A DNA stretch of 64,000 nt from Thalassobacillus_A hwangdonensis (GTDB lineage: Bacteria > Bacillota > Bacilli > Bacillales > Halobacillaceae). The stretch's first letter is position 1. The number at the start of each line of letters is the position of its first letter. Shown one piece after another: positions 34,580 to 43,071 of this stretch. The notes below the pieces were generated by a model, which was not told the origin of the DNA, made no database searches, and saw nothing but the letters and a program-made list of their open reading frames with translations. The stretch spans positions 434,001-498,000 of the forward strand of contig NZ_JBHTKL010000005.1 of the NCBI RefSeq assembly GCF_042675915.1. The letters run 5' to 3'. The position numbers and the translations under genes are program-made.

Positions 34580-35131
34580 ATGTTTCTACATACGATTGAT
34601 GAAGAATTAGCATTGAAACTGCCCGAATTGAAGGATGCGGAAAAAGTATTTGAACTGACGGATGTTTCAAGAAAATATTTAAGAGAATGGTTACCGTGGG
34701 TGGATGGCACGACTACTATAGAAGATACAAAAGGCTTTTTGGAAGGGACAAGGAAAGGATTTCTTGAAGAGCGCAGTTTAACTACACTCATCTTATATAA
34801 AGGTGAAATTGTTGGTACAGCAGGGTTCAATGAATTGAATCGTGCGAATGATACCGCCTATATTGGTTACTGGTTAGGTGAAGGATATCAGGGAAAAGGG
34901 ATTATGACGAGAGTAGTCTGTGCATTGGTAGACTATGCATTTACTGAATTGGACATGAACAAAGTGGATATCCGTGCGGCGGAAGGGAATGCCAAAAGCA
35001 GAGCAATCCCTGAGCGGTTAGGATTCACCTTTGAAGGTCGTATCCGTCAGGCGGAGCGGCTGTACGGTAACTATGTCGATCACATGGTCTATGGAATATT
35101 GGAGAGCGAATGGAACCAAACTAAGGCGTAG
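34580..35131 (+). CDS. GNAT N-acetyltransferase, RimL/YdaF-like
   Basis: About 183 residues from ATG 34580 behind GTGGGGA. LREWLPWVDGTTTIEDTKGF, IGYWLGEGYQGKGIMTRVV (acetyl-CoA loop) and AEGNAKSRAIPERLGF are typical of ribosomal-protein-serine acetyltransferases. The gene is followed after 23 bases by an RNase H-like gene. The acceptor is unknown. Confidence 0.9.
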   Translation: MFLHTIDEELALKLPELKDAEKVFELTDVSRKYLREWLPWVDGTTTIEDTKGFLEGTRKGFLEERSLTTLILYKGEIVGTAGFNELNRANDTAYIGYWLGEGYQGKGIMTRVVCALVDYAFTELDMNKVDIRAAEGNAKSRAIPERLGFTFEGRIRQAERLYGNYVDHMVYGILESEWNQTKA

Positions 35132-35154
35132 AATCCGATGAGGAGGTGCGGAGA

Positions 35155-35814
35155 TTGAAGGTCAGGATTGAATGGACGTATCGGACACCGAAAGGGTTGA
35201 AGACTTCCTGTTTTACAGAAGTGATGCCGGCAGGAAAAGCGATCGTGTTGGCTGAAGATATGGAACGGACAGGCAGGGCGAAAGAAGTGTCTTTCGTGGA
35301 TACCCATGATTCCACGTGGACACTTAAAGAACTGAAGGCACAATTGAAGGAAATCGAAACAGAGCCTCATGATGTGAAAGTATATTTCGATGGTGGATTT
35401 GACTTGTCTACCAGAAGATCTGGACTGGGATGTGCGATCTACTTTGAACAGAATGGCAAGTCGATGCGCCTCCGGAAGAATGCATTGGTCGATGAATTGC
35501 AGACGAATAATGAAGCGGAATATGCAGCACTGCATTTGGCGATTCAGGAACTGGAAGCGATGGGAGTCCATGATATGCCTGTCACCTTTGTCGGCGATTC
35601 CCAGGTTGTCATCAATCAGATGAATGATGAGTGGCCATGTTTGGAGGAAGAGTTGTCACGATGGGCAGACCGGATTGATGAAAAGTTGGCCGATATGGGG
35701 GTCACTCCGGAGTTCGTTCATCTTTCACGGAAGGAAAATCGCGAAGCAGACCGTCTCGCTTCCCAGGCATTGAAAGGTGTAGAAGTGGAAAGTACAACCG
35801 AAGCGAAAGAGTAA
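35155..35814 (+). CDS. RNase H-like protein, type I
   Basis: A 219-residue protein from TTG 35155, behind AGGAGGTG. The C-terminal ~145 residues are an RNase HI fold with an intact acidic set: Asp79 (VYFDGGF), Glu122 (NNEAEYAAL), Asp148 (GDSQVV) and Asp199 (READRLA). The N-terminal ~70 residues form an extra domain, as in the YpeP-type proteins of Bacilli. It could cut RNA-DNA hybrids; the extra domain's function is unknown. Confidence 0.88.
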   Translation: MKVRIEWTYRTPKGLKTSCFTEVMPAGKAIVLAEDMERTGRAKEVSFVDTHDSTWTLKELKAQLKEIETEPHDVKVYFDGGFDLSTRRSGLGCAIYFEQNGKSMRLRKNALVDELQTNNEAEYAALHLAIQELEAMGVHDMPVTFVGDSQVVINQMNDEWPCLEEELSRWADRIDEKLADMGVTPEFVHLSRKENREADRLASQALKGVEVESTTEAKE

Positions 35815-35825
35815 GGGGAGAAAGT

Positions 35826-36194
35826 ATGGCTACTGAAAAAGGGAAGGTCCTTCAGCAAATGAATGAAGCATTCGTTCATGGGGATTTTGATAATGTACTT
35901 GAACATGTAACTGATGACATTCAGTGGACACAAGTGGGCGGCCCTTTTGTAAAGGGAAAGGAAGCGTTCAGAGAGGCATGCAGAGAAATGGGCTGGCATG
36001 GCCCTGATACAACGTTGACCATTCACTCCATCATCACCCATGGACTGACTGCAGCCTTAGAGGGCGTAGTCGAAATGATTGATAAAAATGGTGGGAAGAA
36101 AACGTACGCCTTTTGTGATACGTATCGCTTCAACACATTCAAAAACGGAAAAATTAAAGAAATCCGCTCCTACGTCATAAGAATTAAAAAGTAA
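35826..36194 (+). CDS. SnoaL/NTF2-like protein
   Basis: A 122-residue single-domain protein with the ketosteroid-isomerase-like pattern: an N-terminal helix, FDNVLEHVTDDIQWTQVGG, GKEAFREACREM, and a curved sheet ending CDTYRFNTFKNGKIKEIRSY. Such proteins are isomerases, hydrolases or ligand carriers; no specific function can be claimed. It begins 11 bases after the RNase H-like gene. Confidence 0.8.
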   Translation: MATEKGKVLQQMNEAFVHGDFDNVLEHVTDDIQWTQVGGPFVKGKEAFREACREMGWHGPDTTLTIHSIITHGLTAALEGVVEMIDKNGGKKTYAFCDTYRFNTFKNGKIKEIRSYVIRIKK

Positions 36195-36222
36195 GGGATA
36201 ACTTAAAGCAGTTATCCCTTAC
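36192..36222 (+). terminator. Weak terminator-like hairpin
   Basis: Stem TAAGGGATAAC/GTTATCCCTTA with an eight-base loop but only a broken T tract. Confidence 0.4.
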
Positions 36223-36237
36223 TCTTTAGTGCAAATG

Positions 36238-36279
36238 GGGACAGTCCCTCACCACTTTAAATCGGTGAAGTGCTGTCCC
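36238..36279. repeat. Palindromic intergenic element
   Basis: GGGACAG...CTGTCCC encloses TCACCA...GGTGA, giving a 42-base imperfect palindrome between convergent genes. It has the look of a small dispersed intergenic repeat, but only one copy was seen here. Confidence 0.4.
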
Positions 36280-36284
36280 TTCTT

Positions 36285-36836
36285 TTACATTCTTTTCAGG
36301 TGGCGGCGATCTTTCAAGAGCGACGGGTGGATCGCCTTCCAGGCAGGTTTTATTCTTCCAAGGCTTACTCCCGCCCCATGATAATACGATTGCCAGACGA
36401 TTTTCGTGCAGTACTGTTGTTCCTCCATATCATTCAGCGGCGTGAGAATGCGGTAGGCTGCTTTTGGGTGATGTTCATACAATAATGCTAGATGACGGGC
36501 TGCTTTTTCTCCTGTCTCAGGGTTGTGAGGCTTATAGATCTTGATCGCACGGAACTTGCGAAAGTATTCCAGTACCGTATCTTTTTTCAATCCTGCTGGA
36601 ATCGAGTGGATGACGTTGCCGTCAGCATCGACGATTCCAACATGACCTACATATTTCGATTCGCTTTTTCCGGTCGGTGAAAAAAGCAGGTCGCCAGGTT
36701 CAATCGGTATCGGGGTATCAGGATACAATCCTGTGTTTTGTTGTTCAATATCGGAAAGCTTCACTTTTGGACGTAACAAGTAGCTTGCAATAGCAATTAT
36801 TAGAACGAGAAATCCTGCTACACGTATTTTCGGCAT
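36285..36836 (-). CDS. Permuted NlpC/P60 (YiiX-like) cysteine hydrolase
   Basis: A 183-residue protein from ATG 36836 behind TTGGAGTG. One N-terminal helix (about 5-21) anchors or exports it. The circularly permuted papain-like order is visible: GDLLFSPTGKSE, His65 in YVGHVGIVD, then the catalytic Cys in QQYCTKIVWQ (about 143). Such enzymes cleave peptide, amide or ester bonds at the cell surface. The neighbours are the Mn-catalase and DUF2642 genes on the same strand. Confidence 0.8.
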   Translation of the reverse strand: MPKIRVAGFLVLIIAIASYLLRPKVKLSDIEQQNTGLYPDTPIPIEPGDLLFSPTGKSESKYVGHVGIVDADGNVIHSIPAGLKKDTVLEYFRKFRAIKIYKPHNPETGEKAARHLALLYEHHPKAAYRILTPLNDMEEQQYCTKIVWQSYYHGAGVSLGRIKPAWKAIHPSLLKDRRHLKRM

Positions 36837-36944
36837 TCGGTTCACTCCAACGGCATTGTTATGTACATCGTAATGGTAGGTATCATGCAAAATCAATTGC
36901 TAAGTACCGAGAGTGAAGTCATTCCGCTTCAGTGGTTCCAGTCA

Positions 36945-37835
36945 TTACAAATTCTCCATCAGCTTCTTCGCGATCCGTTCGTAGTCATCACGGTCAATAC
37001 CTGGTGCAAACTCTTCCGGAAGGTCATCAAGGTCAGGAATTGGAGCGCCTTCCGGTGTACCTTCGATCACTTTCAGCGGCTGGCCGGTCTCAGGATTCGT
37101 TCCTTTCCAGATTTTATTGATGTCTTTGTAATCGGTATCACTCCATGTGTAGAGGATGTTATCCAGTCCTTGTTCAATGAACGGCTTGGCATAATCGAAC
37201 TTTTCATTACTCAAATCAGGCACCGGCAGCATTTTCTTCACATCCACACCTGTGGCGATTTCAATCGCCTTTGCATAGGCGAGCGCATGGGTTCCACCCC
37301 GTACAAGCAAATAACCAATCATTTCCCGTGCGGTCGGGTGATCCGTCATTTCATAGACACGCATTTTATGTGTCCGCGCACCTAATTCCAAAAAGAAGTT
37401 ATGCAGCAGATCTAGAACCAGGTTTCCACTGTTGAATACGTAATCTCCTGACCAGGATTTTCCCATTGAATCACCAGGAAGTGCCGTTTGAGCAGTTGCG
37501 ATGAATTGATAGGTATTCCTTTTATTCAAGCCGTTTTGCATCGGAGTAATATCAGGATCGCCTGTGAAAGTGACTCCGCGTGTCAAAAGGTTGATCGAAT
37601 TGTTGACGAGTTCCACATGGCCGAATTCTTCTGCTGTAATGCTGGCAACCAGGTCATAAAAGGGTTTGAATTTTTTCTTATTCCGGAAGCCGAAGCTTTG
37701 GTACATATAGTTGTTCAACGTAGACATCTCACCGAATTTTCCGCCGAGCAATTCCTGTACGGCAGCGGCTGCATTTGCATCCCCGTGCTCAGGAATGGTC
37801 AGCGCAATCTGCATGCGATTCAGTCGTTTAAACAT
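36945..37835 (-). CDS. Manganese catalase (CotJC/YjqC-like)
   Basis: A 296-residue dimanganese catalase from ATG 37835 behind AAAGGAGG. The ferritin-like four-helix metal site is seen in GGKFGEMSTLNNYMYQSFGF, TAEEFGHVELV, LELGARTHKMRVYEMTDHPTA (split around residue 165) and GGTHALAYAKAIE. Full-length for the family, with the usual tail rich in Pro/Asp. It decomposes hydrogen peroxide without haem. Preceded by a DUF2642 gene 13 bases upstream, probably same transcript. Confidence 0.93.
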   Translation of the reverse strand: MFKRLNRMQIALTIPEHGDANAAAAVQELLGGKFGEMSTLNNYMYQSFGFRNKKKFKPFYDLVASITAEEFGHVELVNNSINLLTRGVTFTGDPDITPMQNGLNKRNTYQFIATAQTALPGDSMGKSWSGDYVFNSGNLVLDLLHNFFLELGARTHKMRVYEMTDHPTAREMIGYLLVRGGTHALAYAKAIEIATGVDVKKMLPVPDLSNEKFDYAKPFIEQGLDNILYTWSDTDYKDINKIWKGTNPETGQPLKVIEGTPEGAPIPDLDDLPEEFAPGIDRDDYERIAKKLMENL

Positions 37836-37848
37836 GTCATTCCTCCTT

Positions 37849-38067
37849 TCAAGCCTGTGGATGTACCCAAACAATTTGCTGGATTCGTATGAAAAATGGT
37901 GCTCCGCTTACTTCGACGACCACATGATCAGGCATGACCGTTTTCAATAGTCCTCGCAACGAACCTTGTGTGGTCTGTACAACAACTGCTGACCCTTCAA
38001 TCGATTGCAGCGTCTGATACACATAAGGATCGATGACCGAATAGATGGACATATTTTGGGAATTCAT
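37849..38067 (-). CDS. DUF2642 family protein (YuzF-like)
   Basis: A 72-residue protein from ATG 38067, behind GAAGGAGTGGAG. DPYVYQTLQSIEG, VVQTTQGSLRGLL, VMPDHVVVE and FFIRIQQIVWV match the DUF2642 pattern of Bacilli (a small Sm-like beta fold). The longer upstream frame is not needed. Function is unknown; it lies directly before the Mn-catalase gene. Confidence 0.82.
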   Translation of the reverse strand: MNSQNMSIYSVIDPYVYQTLQSIEGSAVVVQTTQGSLRGLLKTVMPDHVVVEVSGAPFFIRIQQIVWVHPQA

Positions 38068-38201
38068 CAGCTCCACTCCTTCATAGATTGTCTCTTTGAT
38101 ATATATGTTTGAAGAAGGAAAATAAACGTTGTCCACCCTTGTTTGCTTTACATATTGTGGTAATGTAAGACTAAGAGAATTTGTAAAAGGAGGATGAAAC
38201 G

Positions 38202-38336
38202 ATGGATCCATCTGCGATTTTTATAATGGTACTTGGTTCGCTCATTACGTGGGGATTACCGCTTGCAGTCATCATCGGCGTCATCATTCTCGTGAAAAAA
38301 ATGAACCGAATCGAGAAAAAGCTCAATGAAAAGTAA
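38202..38336 (+). CDS. Small membrane protein, 44 residues
   Basis: ATG 38202 follows AAAAGGAGGATG. The product has one membrane helix (about 4-30, MVLGSLITWGLPLAVIIGV) and a charged amphipathic tail KKMNRIEKKLNEK, the usual form of small membrane proteins in Bacilli. It is divergent from the DUF2642 gene and followed by a good terminator, which supports it as a true gene. Confidence 0.75.
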   Translation: MDPSAIFIMVLGSLITWGLPLAVIIGVIILVKKMNRIEKKLNEK

Positions 38337-38358
38337 AGGTACATAGACTTTGACGATG

Positions 38359-38384
38359 CGCACAAATAATTTGTGCGTTTTTTT
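38359..38384 (+). terminator. Terminator of the 44-residue gene
   Basis: Perfect stem CGCACAAA/TTTGTGCG, loop TAA, and a T7 tail. Confidence 0.85.
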
Positions 38385-38394
38385 ATAGGGAAAA

Positions 38395-38423
38395 TGTAAG
38401 ATGCAGTTCAAAAATTACGTCTA
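38395..38423 (+). promoter_or_regulatory. ECF-type promoter before sigma gene
   Basis: TGTAAG (38395-38400), 17 bases, CGTCTA (38418-38423): a good match to ECF promoters of the SigX/SigW/SigM group (TGWAAC and CGTC). It suggests the sigma factor at 38448 drives its own operon. Confidence 0.55.
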
Positions 38424-38447
38424 ATAAGTGAGGAAAGGGGGAGGAGC

Positions 38448-38957
38448 ATGAACGATGATCAGTTGGAAGAGTGGTACCGCCTGTATAGTCAGGACGTATA
38501 TAACTTTTTGGTTTACTACAATAAGTCAACGGACGTGGACGATCTGCTTCAGGACGTGTTCGTAAAAGCCTGGAAGCGTAAGGAAACGTTCAAATATGAC
38601 TCCTCCCCAAAAACGTGGCTATTTACGATAGCACGACGTGTTTCTCTTGATTATCATCGCAAGAATAAGTGGAAACAGTGGATGACCTTTCAAAAAGAGC
38701 CGGTTGATTCCTCAGATCCAGCCAGAAGAATGATGGTGGAAGAGCGAAACACTCAATTATATAAGCAGATTAATCGATTGAAGCGGAACTATCGGGAAGT
38801 CATTCTGTTGCGAGGGGTGATGGAACTGAGTACAGAAGAGACTGCTAAGATACTGCACTGTACGCATAGTAAAGTGGACACCACATTTTATCGCGCGAAG
38901 AAAAAATTACGCCAGTACCTGGAAGCGGAAGGGAGAGATGCTTACCATGTCCTCTAA
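38448..38957 (+). CDS. ECF RNA polymerase sigma factor
   Basis: A 169-residue ECF sigma. Region 2: DVYNFLVYYNKSTDVDDLLQ and DVFVKAWKRKETF; then TWLFTIARRVSLDYHRKNKW. Region 4: STEETAKILHCTHSKVDTTF. ATG 38448 follows GAAAGGGGGAGGAG. Its last 11 bases overlap the gene of the probable anti-sigma factor. Confidence 0.92.
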   Translation: MNDDQLEEWYRLYSQDVYNFLVYYNKSTDVDDLLQDVFVKAWKRKETFKYDSSPKTWLFTIARRVSLDYHRKNKWKQWMTFQKEPVDSSDPARRMMVEERNTQLYKQINRLKRNYREVILLRGVMELSTEETAKILHCTHSKVDTTFYRAKKKLRQYLEAEGRDAYHVL

Positions 38958-39951
38958 TGATGGAGATGAATTCAACTTCCACAAGCTCCCGAAGTTCAGG
39001 ATGGATGAGGACCAGAAACGTGCCAACCTATATAAGGTCAAGCGAAAACACTCCTCCAATACCTCTATCATACGTACACAAAAATGGTTGGCTTACCCTG
39101 TTACAGCTGTCCTATTTCTTCTATTTATCATAGCAGGCTACATTAGAAGCACTTCGGTTCAAATGGAGCAACCTGAATCACCGCTCGTAAGTCAGAAAGA
39201 CCTATTATTGTTAGAAGAATATTTTGATGGTGTAACGCCGATCATTGATCCACCATTCAACGGTGTGTATGAATCATTTGATAAAGCGGTGGCGGCAGGC
39301 CTGCTTTATCAAGCGGCAACTTTTATTACGGAAGATGATCGGATTGATACGCAAACCGGGGAGGAATTCATCGAATACAAATTCAGTCGGGGACCATTGT
39401 CAAAGGAGAGGTTCCTCCAACTTCATGATGAGAAAGAAATTCAGATGAAAACCCCCTGGGTCTTCCTAGGTGCAATGGAGCAGCATGTAGAAGATGAGCG
39501 TTTGAAAGATGTAATCAATAACATCACGCAGCGTACTACTGAATATACCTATGATGATTTAGAAAATGACTATGAAGTCTATAAAGATGTGTATCAATCG
39601 ATTACCGCTATGTATCTCCGTGTGCGGGAGGTAACGGATTCCGTTACTATTCTGGAAGGTGAAGGTGGAAGCTGGAGTGCGAGGCTGCAAGAGATTGATG
39701 AACAACAAAGCTACCTCGACCTTGATTATAAATCCTCTTTGGAATCCGGTGAAAATGGAGTAGGAGCAGGAACAATCACCATCGAATGGGGAGGAGAGAC
39801 CATCAAAGAGAAATTCAATCCTGAATGGATCGGCCAAAGCTTTCCACATTTGCCTATCTCTATAAAACCGGAAGAAAGGGAAGAATTATCAGTGAAAATC
39901 AAATGGGAGGATGGGGAAGAAACAGTGACGCTTCTTCCTGTAACCTATTAA
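38947..39951 (+). CDS. Probable membrane anti-sigma factor
   Basis: A 334-residue protein from ATG 38947. A polar, charged N-terminus (about 1-43) precedes one membrane helix (about 45-65, YPVTAVLFLLFIIAGYI) and a large extracytoplasmic domain with no recognised family. Overlap with the ECF gene and the topology make an anti-sigma role likely. No ZAS zinc motif is present, so the sigma-binding segment is of another type. Confidence 0.75.
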   Translation: MSSNDGDEFNFHKLPKFRMDEDQKRANLYKVKRKHSSNTSIIRTQKWLAYPVTAVLFLLFIIAGYIRSTSVQMEQPESPLVSQKDLLLLEEYFDGVTPIIDPPFNGVYESFDKAVAAGLLYQAATFITEDDRIDTQTGEEFIEYKFSRGPLSKERFLQLHDEKEIQMKTPWVFLGAMEQHVEDERLKDVINNITQRTTEYTYDDLENDYEVYKDVYQSITAMYLRVREVTDSVTILEGEGGSWSARLQEIDEQQSYLDLDYKSSLESGENGVGAGTITIEWGGETIKEKFNPEWIGQSFPHLPISIKPEEREELSVKIKWEDGEETVTLLPVTY

Positions 39952-39977
39952 GCACCTTCATGACGAAGGTGCTTTAT
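39951..39977 (+). terminator. Terminator of sigma/anti-sigma operon
   Basis: Stem AGCACCTTC/GAAGGTGCT, loop ATGAC, followed by a short T-rich tail. Confidence 0.7.
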
Positions 39978-40095
39978 TTGCAGGGTTTTCAAAAAATGAG
40001 ACGAATTCTTTAAAAGGTATCATGATCAAGTAGTTAGCGGGTGTGGTATTTTTGCTCGCCAAAATTATTTTATAGGAGGGGTCACCATCAGTTTC

Positions 40096-40305
40096 TTGTT
40101 CAATCTTTCAACTTTCGTGATGATCATCATTATCGTTCTCGTGCTTGTTGTTGCATTCAAGATTTTCGTCAAAAAGGAACGACCTACGAACTATTACACC
40201 CCATTCGATCATATCGCAGGCCAGACGAACAAAGAGTTTCATGAGGAAAGCGAGGTTGTGGAAGAAGAGGAAGACGATGAAAAAGGTGACGATAAAGACA
40301 AGTGA
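40096..40305 (+). CDS. DUF3951-like small membrane protein
   Basis: A single-helix protein (LSTFVMIIIIVLVLVVAFKI) with a conserved-looking KKERPTNYYTPFDHIAGQT segment and a very acidic tail. TTG 40096 gives 69 residues but is 14 bases from AGGAGGGG (40074-40081). The in-frame ATC at 40087 lies at the ideal distance and would add SFL; compare the ATT case at 15120. Function is unknown. Confidence 0.7.
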   Translation: MFNLSTFVMIIIIVLVLVVAFKIFVKKERPTNYYTPFDHIAGQTNKEFHEESEVVEEEEDDEKGDDKDK

Positions 40306-40393
40306 AGTTCCTCCTTCCGCATGTTCAGCCGTTTCACCCCTCCCCTAATTGGGAAAGATGAAAGGAAGAACAGTTGTGCTAGGGGGGATTTGT

Positions 40394-41098
40394 TTGCTGT
40401 TTAAAGGAACACATATCAAAGATCTTACAAGGGCATCAATCATAACCATCGTACTCGGGTTCATCCTTCTCGGGGCTGGTACATATCTCTTCGCCATTCT
40501 TGCGGAAGAGGTGCTGGAAAGAGAGAAGTTTGCCATCGACAAGGCATTGATGGACTTCGTGGAAACCATCAATTCACCTGGACTACAGACGGTCATGGGG
40601 TACGTGACGGAAGTCGGCTCCGTGTTATTCATATCGATCTTATCCGTTCTGCTGTTTGCGTATTTATTTTTCTTTTCAAATTTCAGTCGGTGGGTAGCGA
40701 TTTTCTTCGCTGTCAATATGTTAGGTATAAGCCTTCTCACCAAAGCGCTGAAGCTGCTGTTTGAAAGGGAGAGACCTGAAGTGCTTGCACAGTATGATGG
40801 TACAGGGTTCAGTTTTCCGAGTGGACATTCGACAGGAGCCATCACGTTCTACGGATTTATCATCTATCTCATTCTGATCAGTCCTTTGAGCAAGGCATGG
40901 AAATGGACGATCAATAGTTTCCTCGGGCTGCTGGCATTTGGTATTGCAATTAGCCGGGTGTTCCTTGGGGTCCATTATATTACCGACATAGTGGCAGGAT
41001 TGGCATTTGGCCTGGCTTGGCTGTTGATCTGTATCGTGGCCTTGGAATTGTTATTGTGGCGACAGCGCCGGAGAAGTATTCGAAAACAAGAAGCATAG
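40394..41098 (+). CDS. PAP2 family phosphatase
   Basis: A 234-residue membrane phosphatase from TTG 40394, six bases after AGGGGGG; the frame is open to 40349. The three PAP2 motifs are complete: KLLFERERP, PSGHST and SRVFLGVHYITD. About six helices surround an outside active site. Probable substrate is phosphatidic acid, phosphatidylglycerophosphate or undecaprenyl pyrophosphate. Confidence 0.92.
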   Translation: MLFKGTHIKDLTRASIITIVLGFILLGAGTYLFAILAEEVLEREKFAIDKALMDFVETINSPGLQTVMGYVTEVGSVLFISILSVLLFAYLFFFSNFSRWVAIFFAVNMLGISLLTKALKLLFERERPEVLAQYDGTGFSFPSGHSTGAITFYGFIIYLILISPLSKAWKWTINSFLGLLAFGIAISRVFLGVHYITDIVAGLAFGLAWLLICIVALELLLWRQRRRSIRKQEA

Positions 41099-41108
41099 AT
41101 CTGACTCA

Positions 41109-41138
41109 GAAGAGCTGCTTGAGCATGCAGCTCTTCTT
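41109..41138 (+). terminator. Terminator of PAP2 gene
   Basis: Stem AAGAGCTGC/GCAGCTCTT with loop TTGAGCAT and a T-rich tail. Confidence 0.85.
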
Positions 41139-41255
41139 TTTTATGACAAATATCGACAGATTACTACTTTCTGACTACAAAAAGGCAACGAATTTCTCAA
41201 TTAATTTGTCTGAATATTTTGTACAATCGAGACACACTACATCAGGAGGGATTAT

Positions 41256-42875
41256 ATGAAATGGAAACATCTAGCTGCAACATTTACATTGGGAACTAGT
41301 CTGTTGATCAGTGGGGGAAGCCTCGCTCATGCGGAAAAAGGAGTTGAAACATCAAAGGCAGATGTAAACTGGAGCCAGCAGGCATCTGAAAAAGTGCCAA
41401 CGTTCGTATCAGGCAAACAGTTAGCTGGAAAGAAAGTGAATAATGGACAAGCAGTAAAAGGTTATCTCAAAGCCAATAAAGATCTCTTTAAAATCAACCC
41501 GGATACCCAGCTGAAACTGGTGGATTCTGAAACAGATGATGTTGGGATGACGCATTATACATATCAACCGGTTGTAGGTAATGTGCCCATTTCCGATTCC
41601 AAAGTGAAAGTCCACGTAAATAAAGATGGGGAAGTCACTGCTGTAAATGGTGAATTCCATCCGAATGCACCTGAAAAACTGAACCAGCAGAAGAAGCTGT
41701 CAGAAAGTCAGGCATTGGGAAATGCGTGGAATCATATCGATGTCGATCGCTCCCAAGCAGACAAAACCTCTCAATCTCTTGCGGGAGAGGCGATAGAATC
41801 ATTGACTGAGAAATCGAATCTCGAAGTCTATCATGAAAATGGAACCTATCAATTGGCCTATCATGTCGAACTGCAATTCTCCCAGCCGTACCCTGCCAAT
41901 TGGCAAGTATTCGTCGATGCGCAAAGCGGGGAAGTGCTGAAGGCGGTCAACAAAGTGCACGAGGCAACCGGTACAGGAGTCGGTGTGCTAGGAGATACAA
42001 AACCTGTAAACACTTATTACACCAATGGCACCTATTATCTGTATGATGTGTCGAAGCCGATGAACGGTGTCATCCAGACAGCAGATAATTATAATGGTGG
42101 CTATTATGATCTTCCTGGCTATTACATCACAGAAACGGATAACTATTTCTCTGATCAGCGCGATAAAGCAGCAGTAGATGCTCATTATTATGCCGGAGAA
42201 GTGTTCGATTATTATTATGATAACTTCGGACGGGTCAGCTATGACGATGCAGGTGCTACAATCACCTCCACTGTCCATTATGGAAACAACTACAACAATG
42301 CTGCATGGACCGGGAATCAGATGATTTACGGTGATGGCGATGGTTCTACCTTCACATCCCTTTCAGGTGCAGATGATATCGTAGCACACGAATTGACACA
42401 CGCCGTGACAGACACTTCTGCAAGCCTCGTCTATGAAAATCAGTCCGGGGCACTCAACGAGTCATTCTCAGACGTGTTCGGTTATTTTGTTGATGATGAA
42501 GACTGGTTGATGGGAGAAGATGTTTATACGCCTGGAGTTGCTGGAGATGCACTGCGCAGCATGTCTAATCCGGAGCAGTACAACCAGCCTGCACACATGA
42601 ATGATTATCAAAACCTGCCGAATACGGAAGAAGGAGACTGGGGCGGCGTCCACATCAACAGTGGTATCCCAAACAAAGCTGCCTACTATACGATCAACAG
42701 CATCGGCAAGTCAAAAGCGGAACAAGTCTACTACCGTGCCTTGACCGTCTACTTGACCCCGAACAGCAATTTCTCTGATGCGAGAGATGCACTAGTCCAA
42801 TCTGCGAGTGATTTGTACGGTTCATCAACAGCAAATGCAGTTTCGACTGCATGGGATAACGTCGGAGTATATTAA
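41256..42875 (+). CDS. Secreted thermolysin-family neutral protease (M4, bacillolysin)
   Basis: A 539-residue preproenzyme. Signal peptide about 1-26 (ends LAHA), FTP and PepSY propeptide domains (about 40-225, ending in NWQVFVDAQSGEVLKAVN), then the peptidase. Zinc site HELTH (about 377-381) in VAHELTHAVTD, third ligand Glu in GALNESFSDVFG, and the catalytic His region GGVHINSGIPNKAAYY. ATG 41256 follows CAGGAGGG. It is NprA-like; note the RNPP-type regulator elsewhere in the window. Its upstream region has no consensus -35. Confidence 0.95.
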   Translation: MKWKHLAATFTLGTSLLISGGSLAHAEKGVETSKADVNWSQQASEKVPTFVSGKQLAGKKVNNGQAVKGYLKANKDLFKINPDTQLKLVDSETDDVGMTHYTYQPVVGNVPISDSKVKVHVNKDGEVTAVNGEFHPNAPEKLNQQKKLSESQALGNAWNHIDVDRSQADKTSQSLAGEAIESLTEKSNLEVYHENGTYQLAYHVELQFSQPYPANWQVFVDAQSGEVLKAVNKVHEATGTGVGVLGDTKPVNTYYTNGTYYLYDVSKPMNGVIQTADNYNGGYYDLPGYYITETDNYFSDQRDKAAVDAHYYAGEVFDYYYDNFGRVSYDDAGATITSTVHYGNNYNNAAWTGNQMIYGDGDGSTFTSLSGADDIVAHELTHAVTDTSASLVYENQSGALNESFSDVFGYFVDDEDWLMGEDVYTPGVAGDALRSMSNPEQYNQPAHMNDYQNLPNTEEGDWGGVHINSGIPNKAAYYTINSIGKSKAEQVYYRALTVYLTPNSNFSDARDALVQSASDLYGSSTANAVSTAWDNVGVY

Positions 42876-42885
42876 TTTTCTCGAG

Positions 42886-42912
42886 AAGAGGGCCTTCAGG
42901 GTCCTCTTTTTG
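42886..42912 (+). terminator. Terminator of the M4 protease gene
   Basis: Stem AGAGGGCC/GGTCCTCT (near perfect) around TTCAG, followed by TTTTTG. Confidence 0.8.
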
Positions 42913-42935
42913 ATTTGAATAAAAAAACGAGAGGA

Positions 42936-43009
42936 ATGATTAGAAAATGAGTGCGCTTAATCAATAAAACACTTTTATTAATCAGAAAACCTTTAGTTTT
43001 AATCAGAAA
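42936..43009. promoter_or_regulatory. Array of 11-bp motifs at 21-bp spacing
   Basis: TTAATCAGAAA occurs exactly at 42978 and 42999, TTAATCAATAA at 42957 and a weaker ATGATTAGAAA at 42936; all starts are 21 bp apart, two helical turns, so a protein would sit on one DNA face. The array ends 60 bp before the GNAT gene at 43072 and is the likely control region of the five-gene cluster. The same 11-mer lies in the RNPP regulator promoter (19538-19548). Confidence 0.6.
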
Positions 43010-43071
43010 AAAAGGAAATTCAAACAGGAAACCACTAGGAAATATTGTAAACTATAAGTGGGGGTGGTGTG

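Noticed and set aside
41193..41214. Copy of the TTAATCAGAAA-type motif upstream of the neutral protease
   Set aside because: Only a loose TTTCT...AATTAA...CTGAA similarity; several mismatches and no phasing.
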